This document shows, in pieces, positions 6,220-11,688 of a stretch of DNA of 11,688 nt. Where the stretch lies: positions 1 through 11,688 of the forward strand of contig DGEZ01000007.1 of NCBI GenBank assembly GCA_002391425.1, read 5' to 3'. This DNA is from Micrococcales bacterium UBA3913. Its GTDB lineage: Bacteria > Actinomycetota > Actinomycetes > Actinomycetales > Microbacteriaceae. A program made the translations under genes and the position numbers. Under the pieces are notes generated by a model. It searched no databases, was not told the origin of the DNA, and saw nothing but the letters and a program-made list of their open reading frames with translations. Numbering within the stretch: position 1 is the stretch's first letter; every line of letters begins with the position of its first letter.

Positions 6220-7287
6220 TCAGGCGATACCCGCGATCTCCTGAGCCAGCAACGGGTTCCACATCGCCCCGGTAGCGCTCATGACCGCGTCGGCTCCGGC
6301 ATCCCGGAACGCATGGTACTTCTGCGGTGAATCCACGCCGCCGACTCCCACGATGGTGAAGTCGCGCTCCAGCTCGTCGCGAATGTGCGCCAGGCGCGCA
6401 GTCATGTCCAGACCCGCCCAGGTGACGGCAGCGCCGCACACCCCGCTGACCGCGCGACCTTCCCCCGGCAGTGCCTGATTCCCTTGCGCGTCGACCAGGC
6501 GTGCCGGGATCGTGTTGATCGCTGCGTACCCGTCGGCGAACTCGGATGTCTGAGAAATGAGGTTTTCCAGAGCCTGCTGGTCAGAGAAGTAGGCGAGCTT
6601 GAGCACGAGGGGAATATTGCCGACGGCCTCCTTGACGGCGGCGACGATATTCCTGACCCGTGGCGTGTCGAAGCACAGCAGCTGTGCGGTGCCCTCATTG
6701 GGGCAGGACAGATTCAGTTCAAGAACGGGCGCGCCGGTCTCGACAACCATACGGGCACAGCGCACGTGGTCCTGGATGTAACTGTCGCCCACTGTCGTGG
6801 ACTCGCGTCGGGTCCCCTGGAAACTGCCGACGAGCACTTGCCCGTCGCCCGCTCGGCGCACGGCCTCGGCCATGTCGGGCTGCCAGATGTCGGGGTCCTG
6901 TGAGGGCACTCCGAAGGAATTCGATATGGACAGCGGCTGGTCATAGTGGGCATCCGCGAGCAGGGGAGAGCTCAGCTTATCGGGAGTGAGTGCGCCATCT
7001 ACCTTGACGGACAGGATGTTCGGGAACGGGTTGCACGGGTACGCCGATGAGCGCACCGTCTTGTACACGCAGATGTCGAAACCCGCGCGGAAAGCCGCCG
7101 TTGTGAACCGCTCGTTCAGCAGAGGGCCGGCGGGGATTCCGAAGGTCTGCCAGACGGGAAGGCCGAAGAACCTCTGCAGGGGAGCACCCTCATGCGTCAC
7201 CGTGACCTGTGGGTCGGCGAAGGCGCCGAAGGGGCCTTCTGCGTAATTCTGCTCATAGGTGAGCGCGGGATCGTAGATTGGTTTCAC
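6220..7287 (-). CDS. Class-1-type dihydroorotate dehydrogenase-like flavoprotein
   Basis: A 355-residue FMN TIM-barrel enzyme. Aligned by eye with Lactococcus class 1A dihydroorotate dehydrogenase, the key residues are kept: K76 (VYKTVRS), N123 in SNSFGVP, the catalytic base C195 within N192-LSCP-N197, K230 (LVLKLAYF), N258 (AAINTIP), and glycine-rich FMN phosphate loops GVGGVDS and SATGAMWNP near the end. It would oxidise dihydroorotate or a related dihydropyrimidine with FMN in the cytosol. It is about 40 residues longer than typical class 1A enzymes, mainly at the N-terminus, and no pyrimidine genes are nearby, so the substrate is uncertain. Many actinobacteria use the membrane class 2 PyrD for pyrimidine synthesis. 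The start is GTG 7287 with GGAG 4 nt upstream; the upstream extension to 7335 lacks family-like sequence. Confidence 0.82.
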   Translation of the reverse strand: MKPIYDPALTYEQNYAEGPFGAFADPQVTVTHEGAPLQRFFGLPVWQTFGIPAGPLLNERFTTAAFRAGFDICVYKTVRSSAYPCNPFPNILSVKVDGALTPDKLSSPLLADAHYDQPLSISNSFGVPSQDPDIWQPDMAEAVRRAGDGQVLVGSFQGTRRESTTVGDSYIQDHVRCARMVVETGAPVLELNLSCPNEGTAQLLCFDTPRVRNIVAAVKEAVGNIPLVLKLAYFSDQQALENLISQTSEFADGYAAINTIPARLVDAQGNQALPGEGRAVSGVCGAAVTWAGLDMTARLAHIRDELERDFTIVGVGGVDSPQKYHAFRDAGADAVMSATGAMWNPLLAQEIAGIA

Positions 7288-7383
7288 CGCGCTCCATTCT
7301 AGACTGCGCACCGGATGGCCATGCAACGGGCGCACGCCGAACAGCTTTCCGATGCGGTGAAACGCGAGAATGGGGAATGCGAG

Positions 7384-7448
7384 CCACGATTCCGTGGTTC
7401 CATCACAATGGCGGCCGTTTCCGCCACACCGCGAGGCGTCTCATTGTG
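7384..7448. other. Inverted repeats between the dehydrogenase and reductase genes
   Basis: The 209-nt divergent gap (7288-7496) holds three nested symmetric elements: CCACG-ATTC-CGTGG at 7384-7397, GGCGG-CCGTTT-CCGCC at 7410-7425, and the outer pair CACAATG (7404-7410) / CATTGTG (7442-7448) that brackets the second. They could be operators or an RNA structure in the leader of the reductase. No clear -10/-35 pair was recognised for either gene. Confidence 0.3.
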
Positions 7449-7496
7449 TGCGACGCGCGTGCTCGCGGCCCCTACTGAGAAAGTGAGTGAAATACC

Positions 7497-8048
7497 GTGA
7501 CGTACACCGTCGGCTACATTATCGGGAGCCTCTCGAAGGACTCCATCAACCGCAAGCTCATGGATGCGCTGGTCAAACTGGCTCCCGAGTCCCTCACGTT
7601 CGTGGAGATCCCCATCGCGGATCTGCCGGTGTACAACCGCGACGTCGATGCCGACTACCCTGAGGTGGCCGTCGAGTACAAGAAGGCCATTGAGGCCACC
7701 GATGCTCTCGTGTATGCCACCCCCGAATACAACCGCTCCATTCCCGGCAGCCTCAAGAACGCGATCGACTGGGCGTCCCGGCCGTACGGCGACAACGCGT
7801 TCGCCGGCAAGCCGGTCGGGATCATCGGGGCGTCCCCGGGGGCGATCGGCACGGCGTTGGCCCAGCAGCACCTGCGCAACATCCTCGCCTACCTCGACGC
7901 ACGGACACTCGGGCAACCGGAGGCGTTCGTCCAGTTCACCGACGACCGGTTCGCCGACGACGGCACCGTCCGCGATGCGGAGACCCGCGACTTCCTCACC
8001 GACTGGCTCACCGCCTTCTGCGAGTGGGCCGAGCACTGCTCTACGTGA
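7497..8048 (+). CDS. NADPH-dependent FMN reductase family protein
   Basis: A 183-residue cytoplasmic flavodoxin-fold enzyme that uses NAD(P)H to reduce bound FMN, then quinones, azo dyes or metals. Seen: the N-terminal phosphate-binding loop GSLSKDSINRK (10-20), PVYNRDVDADYP (44-55), the family signature TPEYNRSIPGSLKNAIDW (75-92), and KPVGIIGASPGAIGTALAQQHLR (105-127). Length is normal. The start is GTG 7497; the preceding sequence has only weak purine-rich stretches (GAGAAAGTGAG), so initiation strength is unclear. It is divergent from the dehydrogenase gene and followed after 100 nt by ssrA on the same strand. A detoxification or oxidative-stress role is usual for the family, but the physiological electron acceptor is unknown. 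It could in principle supply reduced FMN to the luciferase-like monooxygenase, though the distance makes this speculative. Confidence 0.93.
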   Translation: MTYTVGYIIGSLSKDSINRKLMDALVKLAPESLTFVEIPIADLPVYNRDVDADYPEVAVEYKKAIEATDALVYATPEYNRSIPGSLKNAIDWASRPYGDNAFAGKPVGIIGASPGAIGTALAQQHLRNILAYLDARTLGQPEAFVQFTDDRFADDGTVRDAETRDFLTDWLTAFCEWAEHCST

Positions 8049-8119
8049 CACGGAGACGGGTGCGCCACCACCCCGAGGCGACCGCAGCGAACCGGGTTCC
8101 GGAAGCGCAACGCGAGGCC

Positions 8120-8125
8120 TAGAGT
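8120..8125 (+). promoter_or_regulatory. Possible -10 box of ssrA
   Basis: TAGAGT (TANNNT) lies 23 nt before the mature tmRNA 5' end. Transcription would begin near 8132 with the 5' leader later removed by RNase P, as is normal for tmRNA. The candidate -35 at the right distance (TTCCGG, 8097-8102) is poor. Confidence 0.35.
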
Positions 8126-8148
8126 TGTCATTCAGACATACCGGACAC

Positions 8149-8537
8149 GGGGCTGACAGGTTTCGACGTCAGAACTGTTGTGCGGGTTTGCGACCCGAGT
8201 TGCTCAGACTCGCTAAACGGGGCAACCAAAAGAACCGCCAACGAGCAGTTCGCTCTCGCCGCCTGATCTCAGGTGAGTGAAGAGACATCGTGAGCAGAAA
8301 TGTCACACGGGGCCGATCCACCGCAGCCCGGCAACAGAAGCGGAGGATGGCGGCGGGAAAGACCGCTGACAGCCGGAAAGACGGCTGACCGCTCGGAAAC
8401 CCGAGCCGTGGGCCATCGGGTAACCGGAGGCCGACCGACCCGCCGGTGAGGTTGCGTCAGCCTCGAAGCCGGGAATGGTCGTATCGCGGGCGTCCACCGC
8501 CTGATGGACGGGGGTTCGATTCCCCCCATCTCCACCA
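8149..8537 (+). ncRNA. ssrA: tmRNA (transfer-messenger RNA)
   Basis: A 389-nt one-piece tmRNA that frees stalled ribosomes and adds a degradation tag. Seen: 5' end GGGGCTGACAGGTTTCGACG; 3' end with T-stem GGGGG/CCCCC (8510-8514 / 8522-8526), loop TTCGATT, acceptor strand CATCTCC and encoded ACCA (8534-8537). The 5-nt pairing 8168-8172 with 8501-8505 followed by GGAC matches the P2 helix of known tmRNAs. A CGGGT/ACCCG hairpin (8183-8197) lies where the first pseudoknot is expected. The tag frame runs from GCA 8222 to TGA 8264-8266 and reads ATKRTANEQFALAA; the KRT and ALAA parts match actinobacterial tags. The G3-U70 wobble needed for alanine charging is present (8151 with 8531). C8153 opposite T8529 is a mismatch in the acceptor stem. 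No intrinsic terminator is visible downstream. Confidence 0.96.
8222..8266 (+). other. ssrA: tmRNA tag-peptide reading frame
   Basis: Fourteen codons and a TGA inside ssrA: ATKRTANEQFALAA. The C-terminal ALAA is the ClpXP/ClpAP recognition end. The resume codon is taken as GCA because the TKRT that follows is shared with actinobacterial tags of the ANTKRTDFALAA kind. A shorter tag starting at the GCC at 8237 (ANEQFALAA) is conceivable. Confidence 0.8.
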
Positions 8538-8611
8538 CCACGCCTGCGAGGGCTCCGCCGTCATCGCGCGCTGCGGCTCCGCTGACCCGGCCCTGTGTCC
8601 GGTCGCCTGGA

Positions 8612-10336
8612 TCAGGCCGCGCGCACCCGCTCCACGACGATCTCCCAGGCGCGCAGCGTGTCCCCGGCGCGTGGCCCGCGGTTCCCGAGGAGCGGCTCCC
8701 AGGCGCGTCCGGGTGCTGCGGTCTCGCGCAGTCGCCCCCACGGGACCTCCTGGACGTCCTCGCCCGAGAGGTTGGCGACCACGAGCACCGCGTCGTCGTC
8801 GAGTCGCCGCGCATACGCGAACACGGCGGGCGCATCGACGGGGAGGTGCAGGAAGTCGCCGTCGACGATGACCGGGGTCTCGTGCCGGAGCCGGATGAGC
8901 GCGCGGTAGAACTCGTAGACGCTGCGCTCACCACGTCGCTGGAGCTGCGCGTTGAGCCACGACGCGTTGGGGTTCACGTCGATCCACGGCTCGCCGGTGG
9001 TGAATCCGGCGTGCGGCCCAGCGGTCCACTGCACGGGCGTCCGGGCGTTGTCCCGCCCGATCCTCCGGATCCGGTCGAGCACGTCCGCAGTCGCGGCGTC
9101 CCGCGCGAAGTTCAGCGACTCGATGTCCCGCACCTGGTCGAGCGAGGTGAACGGCATGTTCGTCATCCCGAGCTCCTCGCCCTGGTAGATGAAGGGCGTG
9201 CCGCGCTGCAGGTGGAGCGTCGCGGCGAGAGCGGTCGCCGACTCGTACCAGAACAGGTCCGGATCGCCGAAGCGGCTCACGACGCGCGGCTGGTCGTGAT
9301 TGCTCCAGTAGAGGCTGTTCCAGCCGACCTCGCCGAGCGCGTCCTGCCAGCGCACGAGCGAGTCGATGAGCCGTGCGGGATCGTACGGGGCGAGGTCCCA
9401 CTTGCCGCCCTCGCCGTGATCGACGCCCATGTGCTCGAACTGGAACACCATGTCGAACTCGCCCCGGCGGGGGTCCGTGAAGCGCGCCGCCTGATCGGGC
9501 GTCACGCCGGGCATCTCGCCGATCGTCAGGAATGCGCCGGGCCGGTGGCCGAACGCGCGCTCGTGGATCTCGCGGACGTACTCGTGCACGCGCGGCCCGT
9601 ATCCGTACCAGGGGAACCCGTCGCCGTAGCGCGCGCCGGGCGCGACCACCCCGTCGGGGAGCGCCGGGTCCTTCGAGATGAAGTTGATGACGTCCATGCG
9701 GAAGCCGTCGATCCCGCGGTCCAGCCACCAGTTCATGACGTCGCAGACGGCCTCCCGGACGGCCGGGTTCTCCCAGTTGAGGTCGGGCTGACGCGGCGAG
9801 AACAGGTGCAGGTAGTACTCGCCGCTCGCCGGATCGAGCGTCCACGCCGAGCCGGAGAAGAAGCTCTCCCAGTTGTTCGGCTCCGCGCCGGGCTCGCCCG
9901 GGGCGAATCCGGCGCGCGGCGGCCGCCACCAGTACCAGTCGCGCTTCGGGCTGTCCGGGCTGGACGCGGACTCCCGGAACCACGGATGCTCGTCGGAGGT
10001 GTGGTTGACGACGAGATCCAGGACGAGCCGGATGCCGCGGCGGTGCAGCTCCGCGATGAGCTCGTCGAGCTGCTCGAGGGTGCCGAACACCGGGTCGACC
10101 CCGCAGTAGTCGCTGACGTCGTAGCCGTTGTCGACATGCGGCGACGGGTACACCGGGCCGAGCCAGACGACGTCGATTCCGAGGTCCTCGAGGTGGTCGA
10201 GCCGGGAGAGCAGCCCTCCGAGGTCGCCGATGCCGTCGCCGTCGGAGTCGGCGAAGCTGCGCAGGTACACGTGGTAGACGACGGCCGAGCGCCACCATCC
10301 GGCCGGCCCGCCGCCGGCCGCGGTCGGCTCCCTCAC
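8612..10336 (-). CDS. GH13 oligo-1,6-glucosidase / alpha-glucosidase
   Basis: A 574-residue cytoplasmic glycoside hydrolase (no signal peptide) that releases glucose from the non-reducing end of isomalto-oligosaccharides. The four GH13 regions are present: D107LVVNH112; GFRMD215V with D215 as nucleophile; IGE274 as acid/base; and SNHD348 as transition-state aspartate. QPDLN (183-187) is the region V mark of the oligo-1,6-glucosidase subgroup. V216 after the nucleophile is the residue known to favour alpha-1,6 over alpha-1,4 bonds (threonine in maltases). A C-terminal beta domain ends at 574. The start is GTG 10336, whose GTGA overlaps the GH66 stop by 4 nt, so the two are translationally coupled; the longer open frame to 10525 runs inside the GH66 gene and gives arginine-rich sequence. 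A trehalose- or sucrose-active relative cannot be excluded, but context favours dextran use. Confidence 0.93.
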   Translation of the reverse strand: MREPTAAGGGPAGWWRSAVVYHVYLRSFADSDGDGIGDLGGLLSRLDHLEDLGIDVVWLGPVYPSPHVDNGYDVSDYCGVDPVFGTLEQLDELIAELHRRGIRLVLDLVVNHTSDEHPWFRESASSPDSPKRDWYWWRPPRAGFAPGEPGAEPNNWESFFSGSAWTLDPASGEYYLHLFSPRQPDLNWENPAVREAVCDVMNWWLDRGIDGFRMDVINFISKDPALPDGVVAPGARYGDGFPWYGYGPRVHEYVREIHERAFGHRPGAFLTIGEMPGVTPDQAARFTDPRRGEFDMVFQFEHMGVDHGEGGKWDLAPYDPARLIDSLVRWQDALGEVGWNSLYWSNHDQPRVVSRFGDPDLFWYESATALAATLHLQRGTPFIYQGEELGMTNMPFTSLDQVRDIESLNFARDAATADVLDRIRRIGRDNARTPVQWTAGPHAGFTTGEPWIDVNPNASWLNAQLQRRGERSVYEFYRALIRLRHETPVIVDGDFLHLPVDAPAVFAYARRLDDDAVLVVANLSGEDVQEVPWGRLRETAAPGRAWEPLLGNRGPRAGDTLRAWEIVVERVRAA

Positions 10337-11688
10337 GGCAGCGGGGTCCCGTCCGGCTCGACGACGACCAGCAGCCAGGCGTGCAGCCGGGGGAGACTCG
10401 CCACGGCGAAATCGCCGTCTACGCGCACCTCGACCTCGGTGAGCATGCCCGTGCCGTCGGGGTCCGCGACCCGGATGCGGGGGACGCGTCCGAACACGCG
10501 GCGCACCCGGAGCTCGCCCTCGCACGGGTCGCCGAACGGCTCACGCGGAGCGTCCCAGAGCGTGTCCCGCTGCCCGGTCAGGTTGACGAGGTGGACGACG
10601 AGGCGGCCGCCGGCGTCGGTGATGCGTCGCCAGACCTGGCCGGCGGCCGCCTCCTCGCTCACCTCGGCCGCAGGGAACGTCACGTCCAGGTCGCCGTTGT
10701 ACGACCCCGCGTACGCGTCCGTGACATCGGCGATGTCCGGCGCCAGGAGCAGCTCGTCGTGCTCGACGAGGAAGTCGTACCACCGGGTCAGGAGCTCGAG
10801 CGTCTCGGGCTCGGCGATCCGGTTCCGCACGTAGTACGGGTCGACCAGGATGTTGCGGTCCTCTCCCGCGAGCAGTTGCGTGGCGCCGTGGGAGTGGAGT
10901 GTCGCCATCGTGAGCGAGGTGGCGCGGTCGGCGGATTCCCGGTCCGCCACGTCGTAGACGTGCTGGTACGCCGCGAACGTGACCGGCTTCCCGCCGCCGA
11001 GGAACCGCGCGCGCGTCGCCGTCGCCGCGAGCTCGCCGAGCGTGGTCTGCGGTTCCCAGGGCTCGATGTAGATCGCATCCTGCGGCGTGCCCCCGGTCCG
11101 CCAGGTCGGGAAGTCGTTGACGTTGTTGAACACCAGCCGGGCTTCGGGCACGGCCCCGCGCACGGCCTCGAGGCAGGCCGCGATCGACTCGGCGACGTCG
11201 ACGATCGCGCCGTCGGCCCGCGCCGCGACCTTCGGGTGCCCGTACTGGTCGAGGTGGAACCCGGACAGCCCGAGTTCGTCCCCGGCCCGGCGCAGGTCGG
11301 CCGTGAAGTGCTCGAGCCACGCCGGTGCGGCCGGGTCGACGACGTACACGAAGTCGCCGAGCCCGTACGGCGTCCCCGACGCGGTGAGGAGCGCGTGCTC
11401 CTTCCAGGCCGGCCACTCGTCGGGGCCGACGGCGTAGATCGCGGCGTACCCGAGGGCGTCGGCGCGGGTGGCGCGCACCGCGGCCGCGTACGCGCGCACG
11501 GTCGGGAGCGACACCGGCTGATCGAGCGCGTCGCGGTACTCCTCGCCGCCGCCGAGCAGGTCGGCGTGCCGGTACGCCCAGTCGTAGAACTGCACCGCGG
11601 ACAGGTGCAGGCGCCGGACGTGCTCGACGATCGGCGCGGGATCGGCGCCGGGCGGGTAGGCGGCGACGAACCCGTAGCGCAGTCGCGT
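10333..11688 (-). CDS. GH66 dextranase-type enzyme (partial, N-terminus outside window)
   Basis: The 451 visible residues cover most of the catalytic barrel and the C-terminal beta domain of glycoside hydrolase family 66, which cleaves alpha-1,6-linked dextran internally or makes cyclic isomalto-oligosaccharides. Visible-fragment landmarks: QFYDWAYRH (33-41), YAAIYAV, GLGDFVYVVDP, the nucleophile D147 in GFHLDQYGHP, FNNVNDFP, and the acid/base E209 in YIEPWEP. No insertion of CBM35 size is seen in the barrel, which argues for dextranase rather than the cyclising enzyme (inference). The frame stays open to the right edge and matches the family there (RYGFVAAYPPG), so the start and any secretion signal lie outside; an internal GTG at 11595 falls mid-domain and is not the start. 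It is upstream of, and overlaps by 4 nt, the GH13 gene. GC here is about 70%, above the left of the window. Confidence 0.92.
   Translation of the reverse strand, partial: TRLRYGFVAAYPPGADPAPIVEHVRRLHLSAVQFYDWAYRHADLLGGGEEYRDALDQPVSLPTVRAYAAAVRATRADALGYAAIYAVGPDEWPAWKEHALLTASGTPYGLGDFVYVVDPAAPAWLEHFTADLRRAGDELGLSGFHLDQYGHPKVAARADGAIVDVAESIAACLEAVRGAVPEARLVFNNVNDFPTWRTGGTPQDAIYIEPWEPQTTLGELAATATRARFLGGGKPVTFAAYQHVYDVADRESADRATSLTMATLHSHGATQLLAGEDRNILVDPYYVRNRIAEPETLELLTRWYDFLVEHDELLLAPDIADVTDAYAGSYNGDLDVTFPAAEVSEEAAAGQVWRRITDAGGRLVVHLVNLTGQRDTLWDAPREPFGDPCEGELRVRRVFGRVPRIRVADPDGTGMLTEVEVRVDGDFAVASLPRLHAWLLVVVEPDGTPLP

Noticed and set aside
8449..8540. A tRNA gene ending GGTTCGATTCCCCCCATCTCCACCA-like
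   Set aside because: The T-arm and CCA belong to tmRNA: no anticodon arm precedes them, and the matching GGGGCTGA 5' end with the TTTCGACG motif is 389 nt upstream, with a tag frame between.
8538..8611. Intrinsic terminator after ssrA
   Set aside because: There is a bulged CCGG-containing stem near 8584-8604 and a repeated GGCTCCGC (8551, 8575), but no T-run or strong hairpin.
10337..10525. N-terminal extension of the GH13 frame
   Set aside because: It lies within the GH66 coding region, is arginine- and glycine-rich, and the GTG at 10336 overlapping the GH66 stop is a typical coupled start.
8504..10834. A 776-codon plus-strand open frame
   Set aside because: It runs from inside ssrA antisense through the GH13 gene and into GH66. 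Its translation is low-complexity and rich in R, P, A and V, as expected for the shadow of GC-rich genes; the minus-strand proteins have full catalytic motifs.

Overview
The window looks like chromosomal DNA of a high-GC actinobacterium. The signs are a tmRNA whose proteolysis tag carries the TKRT...ALAA pattern common in that phylum, several GTG starts, two genes whose -10 boxes lie 6-7 nt from the ATG (leaderless style), an actinobacterial-type DUF4395 protein, and GC of roughly 57-62% in sampled lines on the left and 65-73% on the right. No phage, IS or CRISPR sequence was recognised.

Left block (1-2812, minus strand): a major facilitator transporter, an aldo/keto reductase and a luciferase-like flavin monooxygenase (running off the left edge) lie head to tail. 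The monooxygenase has its own gap with a perfect 18-bp palindrome, so it is probably separately regulated.

Centre (2963-6212, plus strand): a YggS-family PLP homeostasis protein overlaps a phospholipase-D-type cardiolipin synthase (TGATG). A membrane-anchored thioredoxin-like protein and a DUF4395 membrane protein with a CLGC motif follow as a likely redox pair. Convergent to these, with only 7 nt between, is a class-1-type dihydroorotate dehydrogenase-like flavoenzyme (6220-7287, minus). Divergent from that is an NADPH-dependent FMN/quinone reductase (7497-8048, plus).

RNA gene: ssrA (tmRNA) at 8149-8537, plus strand. It has a recognisable tag reading frame, a T-arm and encoded CCA, and one apparent acceptor-stem mismatch.

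Right block (8612-11688, minus strand): a GH66 dextranase-type enzyme (5' end outside the window) overlaps by 4 nt a GH13 oligo-1,6-glucosidase. Together they would cut dextran to isomalto-oligosaccharides and then to glucose. This block has higher GC than the left and begins right after the ssrA 3' end, a well-known integration site, so it may be the edge of a genomic island. I found no clearly new defence or mobile system. The most interesting points are the ssrA 3' end and its tag, the thioredoxin/DUF4395 pair, and the dextran-use operon.
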